Source: Orientallactaga sibirica
Taxonomy: Eukaryota > Chordata > Mammalia > Rodentia > Dipodidae
Assembly (NCBI GenBank): GCA_036365145.1
Contig: JAEOAD010002279.1
Coordinates: 306,001-370,000 of the forward strand
DNA length: 64,000 nt
Direction: 5' to 3'
The first letter of the stretch is position 1, and each line of letters begins with the position of its first letter. The notes under the pieces were generated by a model. The model worked only from the letters and a program-made list of their open reading frames with translations. It did no database searches and was not told the origin of the DNA. The position numbers and the translations under genes are program-made. Below are positions 21,554 to 32,234 of the stretch, in pieces.

Positions 21554-22225
21554 AAACTCTGTTGTCCTCTGTCCCTCGCTCCTCTCTTTCAAGGCCGGAG
21601 GCAGTCCCACCTAGGGTTCATAATTGCCACCCAGTGATAAACTCATTGACATTCAGTGGTCTTTCTCGACCTTGCCAACATTCCTGAGTAAATGGATTGT
21701 GCTGGATGGTAATGAAAAGGCACCTGTCCTTGCCGATCTCTGTGTCTGAAGTGCATCAAGAAGGGATTAATTTTGTGCCATTTTCACCATTCTCCGTGCT
21801 GATCAAAGGCCAAAGCATGCAGCAATTTTAAAACTTTACCCTTAGTGTCATGGAATCACATTTCACAGTTCCGCTCCCATTTCTAAATCTCTAGGCTGAA
21901 GTACCCTGAGCTGTGACATGGGAAGCGCTTTTTTTTTTTTTTTTTTGCTCAGCTCCCAAGGTGATGGCAAGAATTAAATGAGATCATGGAAGGAGAAATA
22001 GGAGGAATACTTGACACAGCCTGCTTACTCTATGCTAAGCTTGTACACTTAATTCTCTCCACAACCCTTCTGGAGGAATGGCGAAGAACCAAGGAATGAT
22101 CACATTCATGCTTTTGCCCAAGATTACAGATATTATCAGTGACTTTCAGAATGTGAACTCAAGGAAATTTGAGTCTAGAACAAAATAGAACCAGACCTCT
22201 CTCTGTTCATCACTTTCCCAATGAG
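21554..22225. other. Unique sequence with T(18) run
   Basis: T(18) at 21929-21946 has no SINE body. 22040-22160 has MIR-like wording (taattctctccacaaccctt). No gene. Confidence 0.4.
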
Positions 22226-22228
22226 ATC

Positions 22229-22470
22229 ACTAATTTATTTATTTATTTGAGAGCAACAGGCAGAGAAAAAGAAAGAGAGAGAGTGAGAGGGAGAGAGGGA
22301 GAGAGAGAGAGAAATGGGTGCACCAGGGCCTCCAGCCACCGCAAACGAACTCCAGACTCAGGCACCACCATGTGCATCTGGCTTACGTGGATCCTGGGGA
22401 ATCGAGCCTTGAACTGGGGTCCATAGGCTTCTCAGGCAAGCGTTTAACCACTGAGCAATTTCTCCAGCCC
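22229..22470 (-). mobile_element. DIP-A SINE
   Basis: Long GA tract and the agcctYgaac core variant. Head gagcaatttctccagccc. Confidence 0.87.
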
Positions 22471-22483
22471 CACTGTATTCTTT

Positions 22484-22645
22484 TTTTTTTTTTTTTTTTT
22501 TTTTTTTGCGAGGTAGGGTCTCACTCTGGTCCAGGCTGACCTGGAATTCACTATGTAGTCTCAGGGTGGCCTTGAACTCTCGGCGATCCTCCTACCTCTG
22601 CCTCCCGAGTGCTGGGATTAAAGGCGTGCGCCACCACGCCCGGCT
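22484..22645 (-). mobile_element. B1 SINE
   Basis: T(26) then cgaggtagggtctcactctgg. Flanked by cccactgtattctttt-type sequence at about 22469 and 22647. Confidence 0.93.
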
Positions 22646-22676
22646 CCCACTGTATTCTTTTTCAAAATATTTATTG

Positions 22677-22886
22677 GGCTGGAGAGATGGCTTAGTGGTT
22701 AAGGTGCGTGCCTGCGAAGCCTGAGGACCCCGGTTCAATTCTCCAGGTCCCATGTGAGCCAGATGCATATGGTGGCACGTGCATCTGGAGTTCGTTTGCA
22801 GTGGCTGGAGGCCCTGGTGTCCCCATTCTCACTCTTTCTTTCCCTCTCTCTCTCCCTGTCTCTGTCTCAAATAAATAAATAAAAAT
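22677..22886 (+). mobile_element. DIP-A SINE
   Basis: Head gggctggagagatggcttagt. aatatttatt flanks both sides. Confidence 0.9.
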
Positions 22887-23142
22887 TTAAAAATAAAAAT
22901 AAGAATAAATATTTATTAATTATGAACATCACTGTGTGAACATATCACATGTTGGTCATGTTCCCACCAGGTTATATACTCTTATGTCCCCTATCCCCTG
23001 TCCCCATTCTGCAGTTATAGGTCGTCACTGTGGGGTCGTGAATATTTGTCATTCTCTGTTGGTGGGGATAGGGGAGGACAAGACCTCAGGATACTCCTTT
23101 GTGATATTCACAGCAATACTCCCACCCTGTGGCTCCTGCTAT

Positions 23143-23355
23143 CTTTTTTTTTTTTTTTAATTGAGAGAGGGGAACAGGCAGAGAGAGAGAGAGAGAATGG
23201 GCATGCCAGCAGCCTCCAGCCACTGCAAATGAACTCCAGGTGCATGCGCCACCTTGTGCATCTGGCTTTACGTGGGTCCTGGGGCATCGAGCCTTGAACT
23301 TAGGTCCTTAGGCTTCATAGGCAAACACTTAACCTGCTAAGCCATCTCTCCAGCC
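23143..23355 (-). mobile_element. DIP-A SINE
   Basis: Core gcatctggctttacgtgggtcc, head ctaagccatctctccagccc. The 22900-23140 sequence before it is unique, with no gene signal. Confidence 0.88.
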
Positions 23356-23437
23356 CTGACATTTTCAACTTGGAATATTTTCAACTTGGTAAGTTATTTT
23401 CAAGTCCAGAGGTGAATGTTGGGAGCCTTAAGCTTAG

Positions 23438-23607
23438 GTTTTTTTTTTTTTTTTTTTTTTTTTTTGGTTTTGCGAGGTAGGGTCTCACTCTGGTCCAGGC
23501 TGACCTGGAGTTAACTATGTATTCTCAGGGTGGCCTCGAACTCTCGGCGATCCTCCTACCTCTGCCTCCCGAGTGCTGGGATTAAAGGTGTGCACCACCA
23601 CGCCCGG
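23438..23607 (-). mobile_element. B1 SINE
   Basis: T(28), then gaggtagggtctcactctgg; ends ccaccacgcccggct. Confidence 0.92.
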
Positions 23608-23824
23608 CTTTTTAAAAATTTTTGTTTATTTGCAAGCAGAGAGAAATAGAAGAGAGACAGAAAGTGAATGGGTGTGCCAGGGCCTCCAGTTGCAGCGAAC
23701 GAACTGCAGATGCATGTGCCACTTTGTGTATTTATCTGGATTTATGTGGGTTCTGAGGAATCAAACCTGGGACCATTAGGCTTTGCAGGTAAGTGCCTTA
23801 ACTACTGAGCCATCTCTCCAGCCC
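23608..23824 (-). mobile_element. DIP-A SINE
   Basis: Adjoins the B1 directly. Head gagccatctctccagccc. Confidence 0.85.
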
Positions 23825-23869
23825 GATCTAGCTCCTAGCTTCAGTTTATTTTTGATTAAGATTAAACTT

Positions 23870-24135
23870 CCATAGGGCTCTGGTGGAGGTGTATGACCAC
23901 GGGCAGATCTTGGAGGGGAGTCCGTCTCTAAGGAGTATGTTCAGAGTCAGCTCATGCTTTCTGGTACTGGCTGTTGTCTCTCTGCTATGAGTGTATGGTT
24001 AAGTGTGTGGGCTCCCTCTACCATGATGAAACTTCCCTTGGAATCTGTAAGCCTGAAACAAACTTTTTCCTCCCATAAGCTGCTTCTTTCTGTTCAGGTG
24101 TTTGTCCCAGCAGGGAGAAGGTAACAGTTACTCTT
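23870..24135 (+). mobile_element. MaLR (ORR1/MT-like) LTR fragment
   Basis: cctgaaacaaactttttcctc followed by ataagctgcttctttctgtt and caggtgtttgtcccagcag matches the polyadenylation and 3' end region of rodent MaLR LTRs. No internal region seen. Confidence 0.7.
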
Positions 24136-24204
24136 TGTGTGCATACGCCTCTACTTAGGCTTGCATGCCACAAATGTATGAAAATGAAAGGTGAAAGGGA
24201 GGAG

Positions 24205-24366
24205 CTGGGCGTGTTGGCACACATGCCTTTCATCCCAGCACTCGGGAGGCAGAGGTAGGAGGATCACCGTGAGTTAGAGGCCACCCTGAGACTACATAGT
24301 GAATGCCAGGTCAGCCTGGGCTAAAGCTAGACCCTACCTTGAAAAACAAAACAAAACAAAACAAAA
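24205..24366 (+). mobile_element. B1 SINE
   Basis: gctgggcgtgttggcacacat to accctaccttgaaaaac, then (AAAAC)n. Confidence 0.9.
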
Positions 24367-24373
24367 AGCTGTT

Positions 24374-24590
24374 GGGCTGGAGGGATGGCTTAGCAGTTAA
24401 AGCACTTGCTGGCAAAGCCAAAGGGCCCAGGTTTGATTCCCCAGGACCCATGTAAGCCAGATGCACAAGGTGGCACATGCATCTGGAGTTTGTTTGCAGT
24501 GGCTGGAGGTCCTGGTGTGCCCATTCTCTATCTGCCTCTTTCTCTCTATATATGTATCTCATATAAATAATATAATATAATATAAAAAAT
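24374..24590 (+). mobile_element. DIP-A SINE
   Basis: Head gggctggagggatggcttag, tail with (TAATA)n units. Confidence 0.88.
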
Positions 24591-24602
24591 ATTATTCCCA
24601 TG

Positions 24603-24756
24603 AGCCAGGAATGGTGGCGCACACCTTTTAATCCCAGCACTTGGAAGGCAGAGGTAGGAGGATTGCCTTGAGTTTGAGGCCACCCTCAGACTACAAAGTG
24701 AATTCCAGGTCAGCCTGGACCAGAGTGAGACCCTACTTTGAAAAAAAAAAAAAGAA
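24603..24756 (+). mobile_element. B1 SINE
   Basis: agccaggaatggtggcgcaca to gaccctactttgaaaaa. Confidence 0.88.
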
Positions 24757-24849
24757 AGTGAGACATGTACTTTCTCTACACTCTAATCAACCATTGTCCA
24801 GGCTGCTTGGACACCATGGAGAAACCATAGCGTCTCCTTACTTGACACT

Positions 24850-24975
24850 GTGTGAAGGACATGCCGTTTGGAATCAGTCAGACCTGAATCTTAAACTTGG
24901 CTTCCCGCGTCACTGGCTAGGCAATTCGGGACGTGATGTGACTGCCCTAGCTGTGGCAGTTAAGAGATGGGACAC
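24850..24975 (+). mobile_element. MIR-like fragment
   Basis: tttggaatcagtcagacctga and cgtcactggctaggcaattc follow the MIR core (agtcagacagacctgggtt, cttactagctgtgtgac). Confidence 0.55.
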
Positions 24976-25236
24976 TGGTCCCTTCATTCAGTGCAGGCAT
25001 AGAGTTCCCAGAATCCGTGGTTGTTGTCAGCTGCTATCTGAAAATCATGACTCTTGAGCCTCACTCTAAACTTAAGTCCAAAATCTCAGCTTCACTCTAA
25101 ATTTGCAACAAAAATCTCTTGGCATGATGCATGACCTTATAGCAGCTGTTGTTACCTGCCCAACTCCTGCACGCTATTTGTTTCCATCAATATCGCAGAT
25201 GGTAGAGGAGGACAAAAGCAAAAAAAGATATCAAAA

Positions 25237-25462
25237 GAGGGCTGGAGAGATGGCTTAGTGGTTAAGGCACTTGCCTGCAAAGCTGAAGGACTCTGGTTCG
25301 ATTCCCCAGGACCCACGTAAGCCAGATGCACAAGGTGGCACATATGTCTGGAGTTCGTTTGCAGTGGCTGGAGCCCCTGGCGTGCCCATTCTCTGTTTCT
25401 ATCTCTTTCTGTCTGCCTCTTTCCCTCTCTCGCTCTCTCAAATAAATAAGTTAATTAAAAAA
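25237..25462 (+). mobile_element. DIP-A SINE
   Basis: Head gggctggagagatggcttagt, tail caaataaataag. Confidence 0.9.
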
Positions 25463-25467
25463 AAAAG

Positions 25468-25609
25468 ATAGCTGGGCGTGGTGACACATGCCTTTAATCC
25501 CAGCACTCAGGAAGCAGAGGTAGGAGGATCACCATGAGTTCAAGGCCACCCTGAGACTACATAGTGAATTCCAGATTAGCCTGGGCTAGAGTGAGACCCT
25601 ACCTCAAAA
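25468..25609 (+). mobile_element. B1 SINE
   Basis: tagctgggcgtggtgacacat to ccctacctcaaaaacc; sits in the tail of the preceding DIP. Confidence 0.9.
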
Positions 25610-25611
25610 AC

Positions 25612-26160
25612 CATTATGTTCATTAGGAAAATTGTCAACAGAAAGTTTCTTTAAAAACCTCTTGATGCGTAACAAAAGGCTCTTCCTTTTACATGGTTTC
25701 CCGTGGTTCTAAATCCATAAAAGAAAGTTTGATCATCCCCGCCCCCATGCCCAACAATCCAGCAGAGGATTGATTTGGCTAGCACCGGGTCTTCTGGCAC
25801 TTCCTCTCTTTCCTCCTTTTTCTTACACTCTAGCCCATGCTTGTGACAGGCTGCATCTGGGCTGCAGAGTTCCTGCCACCAGTCCCAGCAGACGTGGAGT
25901 CGGGCCGGGGGAGGGGGGGACCAAGCAGCTGAAGGACAAGGGACACAGGCTCTTCTGTAGGCTGGGCACATGGCCACGGTGCAGAAAGCCTTGGGCTGCA
26001 ATAAAGAGTGTGGAGTGAGCAATTTGTTTATACCCTACCTCATTGCAAAACAGCATTGGAAATGCCTTCAAGAGATATGAATAATACAAGTCAAAAGATA
26101 AGGGAGGGAAGTAAAAATCCTTGTATTTATTTATTCATTGCATACATGTAGAATAGGGAA
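25612..26160. other. Unique sequence, no gene recognised
   Basis: Overlapping frames are open on both strands (25651-26089) over moderately GC-rich DNA. None has paired splice borders or a family I recognise. Confidence 0.4.
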
Positions 26161-26167
26161 CATGGCC

Positions 26168-26385
26168 GAATCAGCAAATACCCTTCCTTTCTTCCTTCCT
26201 TTCTTCTCCCCTCTCCCTCCTTCCCTCTCTCTCTCATTCTCTCCCTCCTTCCTTCCCTTCCTTTCTTCCTTCCTCCCTTCCCTTTCTCCTTCCTTCCCTC
26301 TCTTCTTCCCTTCCCTTCTCTTCCCTTTCTTTCTTCTTTTCTTCTCTCTCTCTCTCTCTTCCTCTAATTTTCTTTCTCTTTTAAA
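26168..26385 (+). repeat. Polypyrimidine tract
   Basis: About 215 bp of CT units (TTCC, CCCT, TCTC), interrupted by only a few purines. Confidence 0.93.
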
Positions 26386-26430
26386 TACAGATCAAATCAA
26401 AGAACACAGATGAAAACCAAACACAGGGGG

Positions 26431-26581
26431 GGTCTGGAGAGATGGCTTAGTGGTTAAGGCATTTGCCTGCAAAGCCAAAGGATCCCAGTTTGATTCTCCA
26501 GGACCCACATATGCCAGATGCACAAGGGGACGCATGCATCTGGAATTCGTTTGCAGTGGTTGGAGGCCCTGGCATACCCAT

Positions 26582-26615
<34 letters not shown>

Positions 26616-26660
26616 AAATAAATAAATATAAAAAGCCAAAAGAAAAAAAAAGAAAAGAAA
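26431..26660 (+). mobile_element. DIP-A SINE inserted in an ID-like element
   Basis: Flanked by aaYcaaacacaggg at about 26417 and 26671. The right flank continues into the antisense ID-like piece. Confidence 0.9.
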
Positions 26661-26681
26661 AGAAAAGAAAATCAAACACAG

Positions 26682-26727
26682 GGCCTTGCACACACTAGGT
26701 AAGCACTGAGCGGTATCGCCAACCCCA
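26682..26727 (-). mobile_element. ID-like SINE fragment
   Basis: gggccttgcacacactagg and aagcactgagcggtatcgcc is the reverse of the rodent ID core (tagctcagtggtagagcgct, tgcctagcatg). The DIP at 26431 interrupts its left part. Confidence 0.65.
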
Positions 26728-27135
26728 GTAGAGGAACCCTTTAACACGCGGTTCTATGCAGCTCTTAGAAGTGGCCATGAACTTGACTCTGACCTCTTTA
26801 TTCTTAGAACTGTCATAAGGATATAGTATGTTCCGTGTATGATGGAGTGAACGATCACCTCAAATCCCTGCTATAATTCGAGTCCAATGCCGCTACTTAA
26901 AATATACGTGTAACAGTTTTTTCACTGTATTTTTCTTGAAGGCACCGTTGGGGTCATTTGGTCTAGCTGACTATGGAGGTACTGTCCCAAGAAATGGAAG
27001 CCCTTCTCCCAATCTTTCACTGCACTAACGTTCTCCCCAACCACCCCACCCAAACGCGATGAACTTATTTCTAAATAGTTCGAAACAGTGAGGCCCATGC
27101 GTTTTTTTTTTCCTCAAATCGTTCACTGTGTTTCA
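26728..27135. other. Unique sequence, nothing recognised
   Basis: No exon-like frame or repeat family. T(10) near 27101. Confidence 0.4.
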
Positions 27136-27152
27136 ACCTTCTCAGAGTTTTT

Positions 27153-27393
27153 TTTTTTATTATTTTATTTATTTTTGGAGAGAGACACAGACAGAGAGGG
27201 AGAGGAAGACAGGTAGAGATGGGCGCGCCAGCAGTCTCTCAGCTGCTGAGAACGAAATCCAGATGTGTGCGCCCCCTTGTGGTCAAGTGCGGCATTGTGC
27301 CTTTGCATCTGGCTAAACGTGGGACCTGGAGATTGGAACCGAGTTCTTAGACTGAGCAGGCAGGCGCCTTAACCGCTAAGCCATCTCTCCAGC
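27153..27393 (-). mobile_element. DIP-B SINE
   Basis: Perfect 16-bp TSD ccttctcagagttttt at 27137-27152 and 27394-27409. Confidence 0.94.
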
Positions 27394-27777
27394 CCTTCTC
27401 AGAGTTTTTGACATGCAGCCTTGAGGAATTCACTGAGACCTTACTTGCTCAGAGACCCTTCCCTAATTCAACCAATCTAACTTATTTTTTTCCATCAAGC
27501 TTTGACTACACTTTGCTAGGGACTCCATTTTGGTGTTTATGATGACATACTTGGAGTGGAGCATATATGAGTTTACATACAACCTGTCCCACTCCCTTTA
27601 TTGCCTATGGCTCTTACCAAGGAGAAGCGGCAAGCAGGCCGCTTGAAGCCAGAGGGACACTGAGCATCCATCCCGCACACAAGAGTGCAGAGGTGGATGT
27701 GAGCTACTCCTTGCTCTCAGCCATCATGACAGGCCCCTGATCATGGGCACTTTGAGATCAAGGGATTTTTATTTTTT

Positions 27778-27927
27778 AGTTTTTTGGTTTTTCGAGGTAG
27801 GGTCTCACTTTAGCCCAGGCTGACCTGGAATTCACTCTGTAGTCTCAGGGTGGCCTCAAACTCACAGCAATCCTCCCACCTCTGCCTTCTGAGTGCTGGG
27901 ATTAAATGCATGCACCACCACTGCTGG
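27778..27927 (-). mobile_element. B1 SINE
   Basis: Reverse B1 from cgaggtagggtctcacttta to ccaccactgctggct. Confidence 0.9.
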
Positions 27928-27958
27928 CTCAGATGAATATTTTTAAAATAATATTTGG

Positions 27959-27976
27959 GGGGACTGGAGAGATGGT
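27959..27976 (+). mobile_element. Stub of a DIP head
   Basis: ggggactggagagatggttt matches the first 17 or so bases of DIP and then stops. Next to the repeated 32-bp word described in the findings. Confidence 0.55.
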
Positions 27977-28210
27977 TTTAAATGTTCAGTTCTTCTTCAG
28001 TCAGCATAGTGAATATTCATATCTTCAGCCTAAGAAGAGAAATGGTTCCAAGGTTCTGAAGCACAGTTGGCCAGTTTCAGTGAGCACCCATCATCTGGAG
28101 GAAGAGACTGAAGGGAAGGGTGAGGGAAGGAACGGGGGCAAAGTCCAGACGGATGAGTCAGTCCACGTACACATGAGCCTCACACAGAAGGTGTCTGTGC
28201 AGATGAATTT

Positions 28211-28362
28211 CTTTCTTTTTTTTTTTTTTTTTTTTTTTTTTTGGATTTCTAGGTAGGGTCTCACAGCAGGCTGAGAGACTGCAGTCTCAGGATGTCCTCA
28301 TCTCATGGCAATCCTCCTACCTCTGCCTCCCTGTCTGCTGGGATTCTCTCACCACACCTGGC
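28211..28362 (-). mobile_element. B1 SINE, rearranged
   Basis: T(29), then taggtagggtctcaca, but the middle is altered (gcaggctgagagactgcag). Target word cagatgaat on both sides (28199, 28364). Confidence 0.85.
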
Positions 28363-28375
28363 TCAGATGAATATT

Positions 28376-28405
28376 TTTTAAATAATATTTATTTATTTAT
28401 TTGAG

Positions 28406-28455
<50 letters not shown>

Positions 28456-28599
28456 GGCTCACCAGGGCCTCCAGACACTGCAAACGAAGACCAGATGCAT
28501 GTGCCACCTTCTGCAACTGGCTTACGTGGGTCCTGGGGAATCAAACCTGAGTTTGGCTTTGCAGGCAAGCGCCTTAACTGCTAAGCCACCTCTCCAGCC
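28376..28599 (-). mobile_element. DIP-A SINE
   Basis: (ATTT)n and long GA tract, head ctaagccacctctccagccc. Target word cagatgaat on both sides (28364, 28600). Confidence 0.9.
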
Positions 28600-28859
28600 C
28601 CAGATGAATCTCAATTGCTATTGTTAATGTCTGGAAGGCTCAAAGTCTCCTTGCCTGTTGTACTTCCCGCTGCATACCTGGTTTCTGGGCCTCTTCCAAC
28701 ACACACGGACTGAGTTTTGCTCCTTGTCTGTTCTTACTACCCTCCCCCAGCTCCAACAGCAGCATCTACCTATCTCTGCAATATACTTGTACCAAGCCTC
28801 TGCCAGCGAGTAGTGGCTGGTTTTTAAGGCAGGACTATAATCAAACATTGCTCTGTGGT

Positions 28860-29145
28860 CTGGTATCTCTTGGAACGCTTTGTCCCACCGTGGTCTGCTG
28901 CAAGGCTGGGTTTCTGCTGGAAGGCTGAGTCTACTCTGGAAGGTTCTGTACCACCCTGGTTCATGCTGCAAGGCTAGTTCTACACTGGAAGGCTGAGTCT
29001 ACTCTGGAAGGTTCTGTACCACCCTGGGCATGCTGCAAGGCTGGGTTTACACTGGAAGGCTGAGTCTACTCTGGAAGGTTCTGTACACCCTGGTTCATGC
29101 TACAAGGCTGGGTCTACACAGGAAGGGTTTGTACCATCCTGGATC
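28860..29145. repeat. Minisatellite, 67-68-bp unit, about 4 copies
   Basis: aaggctgagtctactctgg starts at 28921, 28989 and 29056; a degraded unit precedes (about 28872) and another partial one follows. Each unit has gttctgtaccaccctgg and atgctgcaaggctggg. It gives internally repeated frames on the plus strand, which I treat as by-products. Confidence 0.85.
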
Positions 29146-29870
29146 TGTTTCAAGGATTGCTGAGTGTCTTGCTTCCAGGGTCCCTGTCCCTGTCTCCCTG
29201 TCTGCAGCTCTGTGCCCTCACATTTCACAGTGTGCATTCTTTTTGTGATTCAACACACAACTGGAGAGATCCACCTAGGCAGGCCAGGCATGCGCTGGTG
29301 CTGGGTCCACAGCAGTGCCCAAAACAAACAGAAACCTGCCCTCTGCTCTCCTCTCCCAAAAGAAGAAATGCAATAGGCAACAAAATCATGAAGCTAGCCT
29401 GCAAGACAGCTGGGGAGAAGACAGCTCGAGGGAGACAGAGGGTAGAGGAGGCATTCTCTACCAGACAGAATTGATCAGCAATTCCAAAAGCAACCGTGAA
29501 GTCTATAGCTACGGTCCCCTGCCCCCTTCACCTCCCATGATAAGGATGTATAGTAATAAACTTTTCTCATTATGAAAAACTTGGCCTGGGAATTCCCACC
29601 TGGGTGAGGATTTTTGTGCCTGACAAGCACAAAAGGTCAGGTTACTTGATCACCTGACATGTTTCCTCGGAGCTCCTTGGCAAGGGGCTTTATTGAGTAA
29701 GGTAGCCAATGATCTCGTGTCTCGCATCTGCTGGGGTCCTCTCATACAGCCCAATCCTCCTCTTCATCACTCACCACACATATGTGATATGTACGTGTGG
29801 GTGGATACACACTGTTATGGGTAGTGCAGGCCGTTTAGTACTTAAAACAATGGAAATTCAGCAGTTTAAA
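29146..29870. other. Unique or old LTR-like sequence
   Basis: Contains tagtaataaacttttctca at about 29551 with a polyadenylation-like AATAAA. With the tandem units upstream it could be an LTR, but I see no terminal TG/CA pair or TSD. Confidence 0.3.
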
Positions 29871-29879
29871 AAATTTTTT

Positions 29880-30048
29880 TCTTTTTTTCTTTTTTGTTGT
29901 TTTTGGTTTTCTGAGGTAGGGTCTCACTCTAGCTCAGGCTGACCTGGAATTAACTATGTAGTCTTAGGGTGGCCTCGAACTCATGGCAATCCTCCTACCT
30001 CTGCCTCCCAAGTGCTGGGATGAAAGGCGTGTGCCACCACACCTGGCT
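29880..30048 (-). mobile_element. B1 SINE
   Basis: Reverse B1 ending gtgtgccaccacacctggct. Confidence 0.9.
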
Positions 30049-30473
30049 TAAATTTATTTTTTTTTAGAGAGAGTGAGAGAGACATGGAGAGAAAGTGAGT
30101 GAGAGAGAGAACTGGTGTGTCAGGGCCTCAGCCACTGCAATTGAACTTCAGACTCTTTTTTTGTTTGGTTGTTTGGTTTTGGTTTTTGAGGTAGGGTCTC
30201 ACTGTAGCTCAGGCTGACCTGGAATTCACTATGTAGTCTCAGGGTGGCCTCGAACGCATGGCGATCCTCCTACCTCTGCCTCCTGAGTGCTGGGATTAAA
30301 GGTGTGCACCACCACACCCAGCGAACTCCAGACGCTTGCGCCACCTAGTGGGCACGTGCAACCTTGCGCTTGCCTCACCTTTGTGCGCTGGCTCACACGG
30401 GATCTGGAGAGTTGAACACGGGTCCTTAGGCTTTACAGACAAGCGCCTTAACCGCTAAGCCATCTCTCCAGCT
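30049..30473 (-). mobile_element. DIP-C SINE interrupted by B1
   Basis: Tail half at 30049-30153 and core/head half at 30323-30473 (insert gtgcaaccttgcgcttgcct). The two halves are joined by the B1 at 30154-30322. Confidence 0.9.
30154..30322 (-). mobile_element. B1 SINE nested in a DIP
   Basis: TSD gaactYcagac at 30143-30153 and 30323-30333 lies in the DIP body, so the B1 is the younger element. Confidence 0.93.
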
Positions 30474-30559
30474 TGGATATTTCTTGCTATTGTGTGTGCA
30501 TTGCTGTTTCCTTTTTGGTTCTTGCTGGGCACCTGCCCACCTCTGCCTCCTGGCTGCAT

Positions 30560-30965
30560 GGCTCGATGGGTAGTGTGTCATTCAGGGTTCTTCAGAATTC
30601 ATGAGGATGGCATCTGAGAATCTGCCACCTTCAAGTTGGAGAGGCAGGAAAGCAGGTGTGGACACGCCCTTGTGTCTGAAGGACAGTGGACAAGGGACAT
30701 TGACAATGTAATTCTCAGCCCAAGGGTAGGAAGAGATTACATGTTCAAGCAGCACATCAGAAACTAATGTGACAGCTTTTTCTCTCCTCTGCTTCCTATT
30801 TCACTCAGGCCCTCCATAGATTGGTTTGTGCCAGCCCATATCGGGAAGGAGTTTACTTCCTCAGATCCCCAGCTCAGATGCTAACCTCATTTAAAAACTT
30901 CCTCACACTGTCAGGGAGGCCCCCCCGTAACCCCTTACCTCCAAACAATTCAGGCTATTGCCAAG
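30560..30965 (-). mobile_element. Old LTR-like repeat, family uncertain
   Basis: gtcattcagggttcttcaga at the left and aggccctccatagattggtt with atgctaacctcatttaaaaa at the right follow a common mammalian LTR-type repeat in antisense. Name uncertain. Confidence 0.45.
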
Positions 30966-31440
30966 GCTCTTGGTTGCCCATCAGAGCTAGATGGTAAGAT
31001 CTTGTTACTGAAGACTCCATATGCTTTGGCGTCAAGTCACTGAGAAATCAAGCTGCAGCTGAGCTGGAAGCCTCCTCCCCGCTGACTAGCTGTCAGGATG
31101 CTGGAAAGAGTTATGCAGCCTGCCGGGGAAGGAAAATTAAATTATCCATGGTCTTAACTCACAGTGGATCCTGAAAGCTTTACAGATGGCCAGCCAGGCA
31201 ACATGTGCCAATTGATACAATGGTGGCATGTCTGTTATGGGGGAAACCAAGTGCTCTCTGACCGGATTTGAGGCCTGCTCAGTGGGAGAAAATTTATGTC
31301 TAGTACTGAAAACCTAGTCAAAAGTCTGTGGCTGAGTAGGTCATAAGCCCTGGGAGGAAGCTACTTCCGTTATTTGGCTAAATGGATACAGTATGTTCAC
31401 TAAATTGCCTTCAGTGTATTTATGTTTATGGCCACATATT
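30966..31440. other. Unique sequence, possible conserved noncoding
   Basis: SINE-free; aggaaaattaaattatccat (31130) and ccaattgatacaatgg (31208) are AT-rich islands in balanced sequence. No open frame of note. Confidence 0.35.
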
Positions 31441-31459
31441 AATGTTACTCTCACTTTTT

Positions 31460-31612
31460 TTTTTTTTTTTTTTTTTTTGAGGTAAGGTCTCACTCTAGCC
31501 CAGGCTGTTCTGAAATTCACTATGTAGTCTCAGGGTGGCCTCAAACTCATGTCAATCCTCCTACCTCTGCCTCCCAAGTGCTGGGATTAAAGGTGTGTGC
31601 CACCACGCCTGG
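31460..31612 (-). mobile_element. B1 SINE
   Basis: T(22), gaggtaaggtctcactctag to ccaccacgcctgg. Target word ttactctcacttttt at 31445-31459 and 31613-31627. Confidence 0.93.
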
Positions 31613-31627
31613 TTACTCTCACTTTTT

Positions 31628-31887
31628 TTTTTTTTTTTTTTTTGAGAGAGAGACAGAGAGAGAGGGAGAGGAAGACAGATAGAGATGGGTGTGCCAACAG
31701 CCTCTCAGCTGCTGTGAACGAAATCCAGATGCGTGTGCCCCTTGTTGTCAAGTGCGGCATTGTGCCCTTGCATCACTTTGCATCTGGCTAAACGTGGGAC
31801 CTGGAGATTGGAACCGCTGAAGTTTGGAACCAGTGTTCTTAGGCTTAGGAGGTAAGCGCCTTAACTGCTAAGCCATCTCTCCAGCCC
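31628..31887 (-). mobile_element. DIP-B SINE
   Basis: Insert gcggcattgtgcccttgcat. It has a duplicated gtttggaacc segment. The target word tactctcactttt recurs at 31888-31900, so this DIP and the B1 used the same site. Confidence 0.92.
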
Positions 31888-31924
31888 TACTCTCACTTTT
31901 GATTAAAGAAGTTTTTCTTTTCTT

Positions 31925-32146
31925 TTAAAAAAATGTTTATTTGTTTATTTAATTGCAAACAGAGAGAGATAGAGAAGAGAGACAGACAAAGAGAGAATGG
32001 GCACGCCAGGGCCTCTAGACACTGCAAACGAACTCCAGAAGCATGTGCCCCTTGTGCATCTGGCTTACGTGGGTCCTGGGGATTCAAACCTGGGTCCCTG
32101 GGCTTCGCAGGCAAATGCCTTAACCGCTAAGCCATCTTTCCAGCCC
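31925..32146 (-). mobile_element. DIP-A SINE
   Basis: Flanked by gaagYttttcttttc at about 31909 and 32149. Confidence 0.92.
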
Positions 32147-32234
32147 AGGAAGCTTTTCTTTTCAAATGGCAGTGACTACTGGGGAAACTGAAAACTCATC
32201 AAAGTGCTTGAGAAGAAGTGACAGTGGAGTGTTC

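Noticed and set aside
24641..25057. 138-codon plus frame
   Set aside because: Starts in a B1 and continues through a MIR-like fragment; composition is not protein-like.
29030..29474. Plus frames with internal peptide repeats (29030-29248, 29097-29474)
   Set aside because: By-product of the 68-bp minisatellite.
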